Source of the DNA: Tissierellia bacterium
GTDB lineage: Bacteria; Bacillota_A; Clostridia; Tissierellales; Peptoniphilaceae
NCBI GenBank assembly: GCA_012513395.1
Contig: JAAZCH010000195.1
Location: 1 to 6,427, forward strand
Reading direction: 5' to 3'
Length of the DNA stretch: 6,427 nt
Part shown: positions 1-5,382 of the stretch, in pieces
Layout of the letters: every line of letters starts with the position of its first letter
Position numbering within the stretch: the first letter of the stretch is position 1
Notes under the pieces: generated by a model
What the model was told of the DNA's origin: nothing
The model's input: only the letters and a program-made list of their open reading frames with translations
The model's database searches: none
Translations under genes and position numbers: made by a program

Positions 1-36
1 CACGTGGAATTAGTTTGTCTGCCACAAAAATTTTAA
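1..36 (+). CDS. C-terminal end of a probable RlmD/TrmA-family RNA (uracil-5-)methyltransferase (partial)
   Basis: Frame 1 reads HVELVCLPQKF followed by TAA at 34-36. Members of the RlmD/RumA/TrmA family (SAM-dependent methylation of uracil C5 in 23S rRNA or tRNA) usually end with a segment like H-V-E-x-V-x-L-L-S-R, in which the Glu is the catalytic base. The visible HVELVCL fits that pattern, while the final PQKF differs from the usual LSR-type ending. Only 11 residues are visible, so the identification rests on a short motif. The other two forward frames give nothing recognisable. The next gene starts 34 bases downstream on the same strand with its own ribosome binding site. Confidence 0.45.
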   Translation, partial: HVELVCLPQKF

Positions 37-70
37 TAAATTAGACTTTTAAAATTGAGGATTATACGAA

Positions 71-670
71 ATGAAAGGATTGAATTATTGGAATCATAAT
101 GTGGCATATTATGATTTAATAAAGAAAAAAGTTAGCAATAGAAAAAAGATTCTTGATGTAGGATGTGGTGATGGGGGGTTAATAAAATATTTGATCAATC
201 CCTATAATGAAATAGTAGGTATTGATCCATCCAACGATTGCATAAGAAAGTCAATTAATGATGTTGCATCCGATGAAAATATTAAATATTATTGCACTTC
301 ATTTGAAAATTATTATCCCATAAATGAAGTTTATGATTCGATAATATTTGTTGCTTCAATTCATCATATGGACATGGAAAATTCAATAAAAAAAGCAAAA
401 GACTTATTGAATAAAGATGGGATATTAATAATTATTGGATTATATAAACCTTCAACGCTTTTAGACTGGACCATTGAACTCCTAAGGGTAATTCCATGTT
501 CTATAAGTTCATTTTTACATAAGAATAAGCCTTCAGAGGTTATAGGAATTCCAACATCGTATGATTTTCCTCAAATGTCTAAAGTGAGGAGTATTATACG
601 AAAAAATCTTCCTGGTGCAAAATTAAGATTAGGATTGTATTATCGCTTTATTTTAACATGGACTAAATAG
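71..670 (+). CDS. Small class I SAM-dependent methyltransferase, substrate unknown
   Basis: This 199-residue protein has a Rossmann-type class I methyltransferase core. Motif I is ILDVGCGDGG at residues 27-36 (the SAM-binding glycine loop). The acidic residue ending strand beta-2 is D52 in VGID, and a SIHHMD segment near 97-101 matches the 'LHH' motif common in this fold. The C-terminus (PGAKLRLGLYYRFILTWTK) is the usual final beta-hairpin of small stand-alone methyltransferases. No substrate-recognition domain is attached, so small-molecule, protein and RNA targets all remain possible. The ATG start is supported by TTGAGG at 55-60, about 10 bases upstream. The gene is followed by a short gene-free region and an inverted repeat at 779-818. 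It may be cotranscribed with the partial gene to its left. It is not closely similar in visible sequence to the second methyltransferase in the window. Family assignment is firm; specific function is not. Confidence 0.88.
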   Translation: MKGLNYWNHNVAYYDLIKKKVSNRKKILDVGCGDGGLIKYLINPYNEIVGIDPSNDCIRKSINDVASDENIKYYCTSFENYYPINEVYDSIIFVASIHHMDMENSIKKAKDLLNKDGILIIIGLYKPSTLLDWTIELLRVIPCSISSFLHKNKPSEVIGIPTSYDFPQMSKVRSIIRKNLPGAKLRLGLYYRFILTWTK

Positions 671-778
671 GACTTAGTTTAAAGTAGTATAATAAATTCA
701 GGTCTTTAACCAAATATTATAAATTACTGTTATTGGATTATTAGCAGGGGAGAGATAATATTTCTAAAGATTTTTAAT

Positions 779-818
779 GCATAAGGCACCCTGTTATAAT
801 TACATGGGTGCCTTATGC
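779..818. terminator. Perfect 13-bp inverted repeat between convergent genes, probable bidirectional terminator
   Basis: The arms are GCATAAGGCACCC (779-791) and GGGTGCCTTATGC (806-818), exactly complementary, with a 14-base AT-rich loop. The site lies between the end of the rightward methyltransferase gene (670) and the end of the leftward hydrolase gene (904), where a shared terminator is expected. The T-tract is poor on both sides (TTAAATTT on the right; ATTAAAAATC read leftward), and the loop is larger than usual, so termination activity is inferred from symmetry and position. Confidence 0.6.
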
Positions 819-903
819 TTAAATTTAAAGGAAAAGTTTATTTTTCTGAATCTCTTTTTCTGAGTTTGTATTTTTCTATTTCAATATTTTTTGGAAGATT
901 TTA

Positions 904-1848
904 TTATATTGTGTGACCCACATCTAATATAACTAGCTCTACATTATTGTCAAATCTATAAACCCTTCTTCCTTCTTCGTCTAGTTTATAGTCTGTTTTT
1001 TCGCCATTTACAATTTCCTTCATGGACTCCAAGATATAATTAAGAATTTCTGTGCCTTCTACCACTTCATTATGAGAAGCATAAATATAATTTAGATTTT
1101 TGTCTTTAATTTTATTTACTATTTTTTCCATACTTTTGACATAAGCCTTAAAGTCAGCGCCTTTTGCATAAGCATATAAAGGAGCTGGGTAATATGCATC
1201 TCCTGAGAATAGAATTTTGTTGCCTTCGTCTATTAGCATAATTGAATCTGGGGAGTGTCCAGGCGTGTGGACTACTTCAAGTTTTCGATTACCAAGGTCA
1301 ATTATCTCACCATCTTTTAGAGTTTTCGTAGGCGCTTTTCCTTTGATAAAAAAGTTTTCATATTTAAAACCTTCTGGCAGTGGTTTCCAAATTGAATCTT
1401 CTTCCACATCACGCTTTATTTCCTCATGGGTTAGTCCTTTCTTTAAATCTTCAACAGCCATTTTAGAATCAAAGACATAAATTTCGTCGAACAGAGCATT
1501 GCTGCCAATGTGATCAAAGTGAGTATGGGAAATTACTACAGTTATAGGAAGCTCAGTTAATTCTGAAACTACGCTCTTTATGTCTCCTATACCTAGTCCT
1601 GTATCCCAAAGTATGGCTTTATTTTGCCCAATAATTAAATAAGATATAACTTCTTGCCATTGTCCATCCTCATAGATTGCATAAACATCTCCCGGCAATT
1701 TGTGAACCTTAAACCATGTTTCTTTAACATTCATCTCAGGATATATTGCCCAGCTTGCTCTTGGCAGTGGGTCATACCATTTAGCGTCTTCATTATTTTT
1801 AGACATCTTTAATTCGTTGTTATTTATAAAATCTTCTTTGCTACTCAT
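904..1848 (-). CDS. Metallo-beta-lactamase-fold metallo-hydrolase
   Basis: This 314-residue cytoplasmic protein (no signal peptide visible) carries the full set of MBL-fold metal ligands. These are HTHFDH at residues 108-113 (H108, H110, D112, H113), H198 in VVHTPGHSPDS, D217 in ILFSGDAYY, and H259 in YASHNEVV. D82 in LWDTGLG is the conserved early Asp. This pattern is typical of glyoxalase II-like and related di-metal hydrolases. The TPGHSPDS and FSGD motifs favour a thioester- or ester-type hydrolase over a true beta-lactamase, but the substrate cannot be read from sequence. The start at 1848 is supported by AGAGGA five bases upstream (1854-1859 on the minus strand). A downstream Met at residue 15 has no comparable site. 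The gene is transcribed alone, divergently from the HD-domain gene. Two in-frame TAA codons in tandem end it. The charged tail after residue 275 lies outside the core motifs. Confidence 0.9.
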   Translation of the reverse strand: MSSKEDFINNNELKMSKNNEDAKWYDPLPRASWAIYPEMNVKETWFKVHKLPGDVYAIYEDGQWQEVISYLIIGQNKAILWDTGLGIGDIKSVVSELTELPITVVISHTHFDHIGSNALFDEIYVFDSKMAVEDLKKGLTHEEIKRDVEEDSIWKPLPEGFKYENFFIKGKAPTKTLKDGEIIDLGNRKLEVVHTPGHSPDSIMLIDEGNKILFSGDAYYPAPLYAYAKGADFKAYVKSMEKIVNKIKDKNLNYIYASHNEVVEGTEILNYILESMKEIVNGEKTDYKLDEEGRRVYRFDNNVELVILDVGHTI

Positions 1849-1882
1849 TTTATTCCTCTTTTCTAAGCACCAATTTTTAAAC

Positions 1883-1906
1883 TTGTTAAATAATACCCAT
1901 TAACAA
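1883..1906. promoter_or_regulatory. Operator-like palindrome TTGTTAA-N10-TTAACAA upstream of the MBL hydrolase gene
   Basis: TTGTTAA (1883-1889) and TTAACAA (1900-1906) are perfect inverted half-sites with a 10-base centre, about 35 bases upstream of the hydrolase start. On the minus strand the centre contains TATTAT (1895 to 1890), which could be a -10 hexamer, although no good -35 lies 17 bases upstream of it. Symmetry around a possible -10 suggests a dimeric repressor site. However, short AT-rich palindromes are common by chance in DNA of this composition. Confidence 0.3.
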
Positions 1907-2027
1907 TTATTTTATTCTTTAGCATTTATATTTGTATTTTGAAGTAAGATGTTTATAAGAATATCTATAAAGAAGAAAAGCATGTTACCAAAAGTAATAA
2001 AAATTAACAGATGTTTGATGATTTTGG

Positions 2028-2036
2028 TGTTATAAT
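2028..2036 (+). promoter_or_regulatory. Extended -10 promoter (TGTTATAAT) for the HD / methyltransferase / B3-B4 unit
   Basis: TGTTATAAT is an exact match to the extended -10 consensus TG-N-TATAAT of the housekeeping sigma factor. No good -35 hexamer is seen at 16-18 bases upstream (CAGATG region), which is acceptable for an extended -10 promoter. Transcription would begin near 2043, giving a leader of roughly 48 bases before the ATG at 2091. No other equally good promoter is visible in the 1849-2090 intergenic region. Confidence 0.6.
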
Positions 2037-2075
2037 ATAAATCATTTAAAAGTTTAATGAATTTTATTGAGAATT

Positions 2076-2084
2076 AAAGAGGGA
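2076..2084 (+). promoter_or_regulatory. Ribosome binding site that fixes the HD-domain start at 2091
   Basis: AAAGAGGGAG lies about six bases before ATG 2091. The longer reading frame, which would begin with TTG at 2067, would place this site inside the coding region and has no ribosome binding site of its own. The ATG is therefore the supported start. Confidence 0.75.
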
Positions 2085-2090
2085 GAAGAT

Positions 2091-2678
2091 ATGACTAATT
2101 TAGAAAAAGAATTAGAGTTTTCCATTCTCTTAGATGAGATGAAGAGAATTTTAAGAAGAACAAAACATATAGGTCACGATATTTATGAAAATGATGCTGA
2201 GCATTCCTTTCATATTTCTGTAATGGCTATGGTATTTCACAGTTATTGCAAAGAAGAAACGGATCTTTCTCATACGATTAAGATGCTTTTGGTTCACGAT
2301 TTGGTAGAGATATATGCTGGAGATACTTTTTGCTATGACGTTGAAGCTAACGGAGACAAATTTGAGAGAGAATCTGCTGCAGCTGATAAATTATTCGGCA
2401 TGCTACCAGTAGAAAAGGGAGAGATGTTTCACAATCTTTGGAAGGAATTTGAGGAAGGCAAAACACCTGAATCCAAATTTGCCAACGCCATGGACAGGGT
2501 GCAACCACTTCTTAACAATTTAGAGAACGATGGAGGAACATGGAGAAACGATAGCGTGAAATATACTGATGTGGTCAAGAGAATGAAACCTGTGGCGGAA
2601 TTCTCACAGGAGATATGGGCACATTTGGACGTTAAGGTGAGAGAGGCTTTTAAAAAGATGGGAAAAGATTTGGAATGA
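2091..2678 (+). CDS. HD-domain phosphohydrolase, YfbR/HDDC2-like (5'-deoxynucleotidase family)
   Basis: The protein is 195 residues from ATG 2091, typical for the compact HD_3 / YfbR-HDDC2 family. Members of this family dephosphorylate (deoxy)nucleoside 5'-monophosphates in the cytoplasm. The metal-binding residues are all visible: H38 in NDAEHSFHIS, the HD pair H69-D70 in LLVHDLVEIYAGD, and D135 in ANAMDRVQPL. E73 and D78 are the usual accompanying acidic residues. The RRTKHIGHDIYENDAEHS segment (residues 22-39) matches the conserved R-x(n)-AEHS entry to the fold. It heads a rightward unit, with the methyltransferase gene starting 68 bases downstream. Nucleotidase activity is inferred from the family; related HD proteins act on other phosphate esters. 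No truncation is evident. Confidence 0.87.
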   Translation: MTNLEKELEFSILLDEMKRILRRTKHIGHDIYENDAEHSFHISVMAMVFHSYCKEETDLSHTIKMLLVHDLVEIYAGDTFCYDVEANGDKFERESAAADKLFGMLPVEKGEMFHNLWKEFEEGKTPESKFANAMDRVQPLLNNLENDGGTWRNDSVKYTDVVKRMKPVAEFSQEIWAHLDVKVREAFKKMGKDLE

Positions 2679-2734
2679 TTTTAAATTTTCCTAAATATTT
2701 TATAAGTATAAACAAAATGTATTGAAATATTTGT

Positions 2735-2740
2735 GAGGAG
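2735..2740 (+). promoter_or_regulatory. Ribosome binding site that fixes the methyltransferase start at 2747
   Basis: GAGGAG is spaced six bases from ATG 2747 but only three from the upstream in-frame TTG at 2744. The ATG is therefore the better start, shortening the longest reading frame by one residue. Confidence 0.7.
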
Positions 2741-2746
2741 AATTTG

Positions 2747-3499
2747 ATGGATTTATTTGAAATTATGATAGAGTATCACAAACACAATGAACGACAAGGC
2801 CCTGGCAGTGAAGAAACAACTTTGAAAGCATTAAGTTTCATTCCACATTTGAATGAAAAAACAAAGATATTAGACATAGGATGTGGAACTGGAGCTCAAA
2901 CAATAACTCTCGGTATGAATACAGATGCTCAAATCACTGCAATTGATATGTTGCCACAATTTTTAGAAGAACTTATGAAAAAGGTTAAAGAAAATGATTT
3001 AACAAAACGCATAACAGCTAAAGAAATGCTGATGGACAGTTTAACAATTGAAGATGATTCTTTAGATCTTATATGGTCAGAGGGAGCAATTTATAATATT
3101 GGATTTGAAAAAGGTTTGTCCTTGTGGCGAAAACATTTAAAAGATGGTGGTCATATTGCAGTTTCTGAAATTTCATGGACAAAAGATTCAAGACCAACAG
3201 AAATTGAAAAATATTGGGTTGATGCTTACCCTGAGATTGATACGATTGAAAATAAACTTTCTATATTAGAAAAAAGTGGATATACTCCCATCACTTATTT
3301 CGAATTAGATGAAAAATGCTGGATAGACAATTATTATCAACCACTCTTGGAAAAAACAGAAGAGTTTATTAAAAAACATAATTATAATGATGAGGTTAAA
3401 GAATTTATTGAACAGATAAAAATTGAAGCAGATATGTATAATAAATTTAAGGATTTTTATAATTACGTATTTTATATTGCAAAGAAAACTGAACATTAG
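2747..3499 (+). CDS. Class I SAM-dependent methyltransferase of the 'NERQGPGS' family
   Basis: This is a 250-residue methyltransferase. Motif I is ILDIGCGTGAQT (residues 41-52), D67 in ITAIDM is the acidic ribose-binding residue, and SEGAIYNIGFEKGL (111-124) is the motif IV region. The N-terminal HKHNERQGPGSEETTL (11-26) is a signature I recognise from a group of uncharacterised bacterial methyltransferases found in Bacteroides and Firmicutes, often loosely annotated as UbiE-like. Residues after about 185 form a charged, mostly helical C-terminal extension. The substrate is unknown, and a quinone-methylating role is not supported by the motif set. It lies between the HD-domain gene and the B3/B4 gene on the same strand, 40 bases before the latter, so cotranscription is likely. 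A short inverted repeat overlaps its stop codon. Confidence 0.88.
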   Translation: MDLFEIMIEYHKHNERQGPGSEETTLKALSFIPHLNEKTKILDIGCGTGAQTITLGMNTDAQITAIDMLPQFLEELMKKVKENDLTKRITAKEMLMDSLTIEDDSLDLIWSEGAIYNIGFEKGLSLWRKHLKDGGHIAVSEISWTKDSRPTEIEKYWVDAYPEIDTIENKLSILEKSGYTPITYFELDEKCWIDNYYQPLLEKTEEFIKKHNYNDEVKEFIEQIKIEADMYNKFKDFYNYVFYIAKKTEH

Positions 3500-3516
3500 A
3501 TTAAATCATAATCTAA
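3496..3516 (+). repeat. Short inverted repeat over the methyltransferase stop codon
   Basis: TTAGATTA (3496-3503) and TAATCTAA (3509-3516) are perfectly complementary around a five-base spacer. The repeat includes the TAG stop at 3497-3499. The stem is entirely AT-rich apart from one G-C pair, and no T-tract follows, so it is unlikely to be an efficient terminator. It may modestly affect mRNA stability or readthrough into the next gene, or be chance. Confidence 0.35.
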
Positions 3517-3523
3517 AGTATGT

Positions 3524-3530
3524 AGAAAGG
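3524..3530 (+). promoter_or_regulatory. Ribosome binding site for the B3/B4-domain gene
   Basis: AGAAAGG lies nine bases before ATG 3540 and supports that start. The open frame extends further left to 3423, but that part overlaps the methyltransferase gene and reads as a non-family hydrophobic sequence. Translation from 3540 begins MDIRSEKLKSLYPNAYFGIL, which looks like the family N-terminus. Confidence 0.6.
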
Positions 3531-3539
3531 ATTTGTCAT

Positions 3540-4207
3540 ATGGACATACGCAGCGAAAAATTAAAATCTCTTTATCCAAATGCATATTTTGGAATATTGA
3601 AAGTGAAAAATTTTAATCCGAAAAATTCTGAGGGTTTTAATAAAGTTAAACAAAGTGAAATTGAAAAAATTTCTCCAGCATTTGAAAATTATCTGCGTGC
3701 CGATTTTGTAAAATCTGAACCTATAAACTATTATGTAAAATTTTTCAAAAAATTAAAAAAACTTATGTAGTATTATTACAAATGGAGTCTATTTTTGTTA
3801 AAAAACATGATTTTCCAGAGACGAATCCCGCTATCCAGGCTTTGTTTTTAACAGAATTAAAGTACGGTGTCCTTGCAGCTGTATGTGATATGGACAAGAT
3901 GAATGAGCCATTTTCTATAGAAGTAGCAGATGGTGAAGAGACGTATATCGGCATGGAAGGGGAATTGACTACACTTAAACGTGGAGATATATATTTACGT
4001 GATGCTAATGGGATCGTAGTAAGCATCATCTATGGCCAAGACTTAAGGACTAGGGTTTCTGACTATACAAAGAACATTATGTTTATTGTAAAAGGAGTAG
4101 AGGGAGTTTCTTCAGATATAATTAATTCAGCATTGACTGACTTATCTTATTATATAAATGAATTTGATAAAACTGCAGTGATTTCTGAATTTATAATTAT
4201 TGAATAA
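3540..4207 (+). pseudogene. B3/B4-domain protein (Phe-tRNA synthetase beta-like), disrupted by a -1 frame change
   Basis: Two adjacent frames together encode one B3/4-domain protein (related to the B3/B4 region of PheT). The first frame (3540-3770) gives YPNAYFGILKVK through YYVKFFKKLKK and then hits TAG. Re-reading base 3761, or restoring one A, continues as TYVVLLQMES and runs to 4207, giving 222 residues. The second half carries the family landmarks NPAIQALFLTELK, a VADGEE segment, KRGDIYLRDANGIVVS and IIYGQDLRTRVS. ATG 3782 in the second frame is the internal Met of LLQMES and has no ribosome binding site, so independent initiation is unlikely. The break lies in a homopolymer-rich stretch (T5, A6, A7 within 3741-3761). 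Stand-alone B3/4 proteins are proposed to bind or edit aminoacyl-tRNA, but their function is not well established. The rest of the gene has no other damage, so it is either recently broken, a sequencing error, or expressed by slippage. Confidence 0.8.
3755..3761 (+). other. A7 tract at the frame break, matching a -1 slippery heptamer (A AAA AAA)
   Basis: In the upstream frame the codons are TTA AAA AAA CTT ATG TAG. A -1 slip on the two AAA codons would continue with ACT TAT GTA, exactly the frame of the second half. A AAA AAA is a known efficient -1 slippery sequence in bacteria. No upstream Shine-Dalgarno stimulator and no strong downstream stem-loop are visible, which weakens the case for programmed frameshifting. 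Confidence 0.4.
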
Positions 4208-4222
4208 TGGTGTAGTACTTAC

Positions 4223-4274
4223 AAAATAGAGATTTAGTCAAAAGCTTAAATGCTTTTGACTAAATCTCTATTTT
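4223..4274. terminator. Perfect 23-bp stem-loop, bidirectional intrinsic terminator
   Basis: The left arm (4223-4245) and right arm (4252-4274) are exactly complementary over 23 bases with a six-base loop, TTAAAT. The arms begin with AAAA and end with TTTT, so each strand shows a stem followed by a short T-run. It starts 15 bases after the stop of the B3/B4 gene and ends 13 bases before the stop of the leftward ATPase gene. That is the expected place for one terminator to serve both convergent units. Confidence 0.88.
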
Positions 4275-4287
4275 CAATTATATTATT

Positions 4288-5373
4288 TTAATTTATTCTA
4301 AGTGTGGTTTCTGCATCGAAAAAGTGAAGTGCATCTACATCAAAAGAGAAGTTGTGAACTTCATCCATTTGATATTCAAAATGTCCAGGAACACTCATCG
4401 TACAGCGAGTGCCATCTTCTAATTCTGTGTACAATAGTTTTTCTTTGCCTAGATTTTCTATGACATCTATCTTGGCTTCGAAGCCATTTTTTTCTTGTTT
4501 TTGGGATAGAAATCTTTCACTCCTTATTCCCATATGAACTTTCTTACCTTCAAATGCTTTTAGCATTTCCAAATCTTTTGGACTAGGTTCTACTTCTACT
4601 AATCCGGAGTCACTGACAAATCGGCTATTAACCATAGAACCTTCAAATACATTTATGGTAGGTGAGCCAATAAATTTAGCGACGAATAAATTTGCTGGTT
4701 CAGAATAAAATTCTTCTGGAGCGCCGACTTGTTGAATTTTACCTGCGTCTAATAAAACTATTTTGGTTGCCATAGTCATGGCTTCGGTTTGGTCGTGGGT
4801 TACATATATGGAAGTGGTTCCCAGTTGTTTGTGAAGTCTTACCAACTCAACTCTCATATGCTCTCGGAGCTTTGCATCCAAATTCGACAATGGCTCGTCC
4901 ATTAAAAATACTCCGGGATTTCGAACCATAGCTCTTCCCAGTGCCACTCTTTGTCTTTGTCCACCTGAGATGTCAGAAGGACGGTTATAAAGATAATCTT
5001 CAATTTGTAAAACTTTGGCAGCTTCCAAGACTCTTTCGTGGATAATTTCTTTTCTTTCTTTTTTCATCTTTAAAGAAAAGGCCATATTGTCATAAACTGT
5101 CATATGGGGATAAAGTGCATAGGATTGAAAAACCATGGCTATATCTCTATCACTGGGAGCCACCTTGTTCATCAATTTGTCTCCAAATAATAATTCTCCT
5201 TCTGTTATGGAAGTTAATCCTGCTATCATTCTTAAAAGAGTAGATTTTCCACAACCAGATGGGCCCAATATTACACAAAATTCTTGATCATCTATTTCTA
5301 GGTTGATATTTCTTATGGTGAAATTTTCGCGACCTTCGTATTTTTTTCCTACATTTTTTAAAACAACTTTCAT
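4288..5373 (-). CDS. Carbohydrate ABC transporter ATP-binding protein, MalK/MsmK/UgpC-like
   Basis: This is the ATPase that energises a CUT1-type sugar importer on the cytoplasmic face of the membrane. All nucleotide-binding motifs are present: Walker A GPSGCGKST (37-45), Q-loop Q83 in VFQSYALYPH, signature ISGGQRQRVALGRA (135-148, Ile in place of the usual Leu), Walker B VFLMDE (155-160), D-loop SNLD (163-166) and H-loop H193 in YVTHDQTEAM. After residue 235 comes the TOBE/OB-type regulatory domain (MGIRSERF at 281-288). The length of 361 fits the MalK/UgpC family. The ATG follows AGGAGG (5379-5384, minus strand) by five bases; that site overlaps the stop codon of the permease gene nine bases upstream, so translation is probably coupled. 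It is the last gene of the leftward operon. In Firmicutes such ATPases can serve several importers; linkage to this permease pair suggests this one at least serves them. Confidence 0.95.
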   Translation of the reverse strand: MKVVLKNVGKKYEGRENFTIRNINLEIDDQEFCVILGPSGCGKSTLLRMIAGLTSITEGELLFGDKLMNKVAPSDRDIAMVFQSYALYPHMTVYDNMAFSLKMKKERKEIIHERVLEAAKVLQIEDYLYNRPSDISGGQRQRVALGRAMVRNPGVFLMDEPLSNLDAKLREHMRVELVRLHKQLGTTSIYVTHDQTEAMTMATKIVLLDAGKIQQVGAPEEFYSEPANLFVAKFIGSPTINVFEGSMVNSRFVSDSGLVEVEPSPKDLEMLKAFEGKKVHMGIRSERFLSQKQEKNGFEAKIDVIENLGKEKLLYTELEDGTRCTMSVPGHFEYQMDEVHNFSFDVDALHFFDAETTLRIN

Positions 5374-5382
5374 TTCGTCCTC

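Noticed and set aside
61..602. ATTATACGAA occurs at 61-70 and 593-602, each preceded by TGAGG, and the ten bases match part of a lox half-site
   Set aside because: The flanks do not continue the lox arm and the spacing to TGAGG differs (0 versus 2-3 bases). A ten-base AT-rich repeat over 500 bases is expected by chance often enough.
1217..1480. Open frame of 87 codons on the plus strand inside the MBL hydrolase gene
   Set aside because: It is antisense to a gene with a complete set of metal-binding motifs, reads as Ser/Phe-rich low-information sequence, and shows no family motif.
904..1848. The idea that the MBL-fold protein is an antibiotic beta-lactamase
   Set aside because: There is no signal peptide, and the TPGHSPDS / FSGD pattern is that of the wider hydrolase superfamily rather than class B beta-lactamases.
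2067..2090. N-terminal extension of the HD-domain protein from TTG 2067
   Set aside because: The Shine-Dalgarno sequence at 2076-2084 lies inside it and points to ATG 2091.
3305..3496. Minus-strand open frame of 63 codons, very rich in Phe and Ile
   Set aside because: It is the complement of the Lys/Asn-rich C-terminus of the methyltransferase; its hydrophobicity is a by-product of A-rich coding on the other strand.
71..3499. The idea that the two methyltransferases are a tandem duplication
   Set aside because: They share only generic motif I residues. Lengths, N-termini and C-terminal regions differ, and the genes are separated by unrelated genes.
3423..3539. N-terminal extension of the B3/B4 frame overlapping the methyltransferase gene
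   Set aside because: It overlaps a gene in another frame, does not resemble the family, and ATG 3540 has its own ribosome binding site.
3763..4029. Minus-strand open frame of 88 codons opposite the second half of the B3/B4 gene
   Set aside because: It is antisense to clear B3/B4 family sequence and has no recognisable motif of its own.
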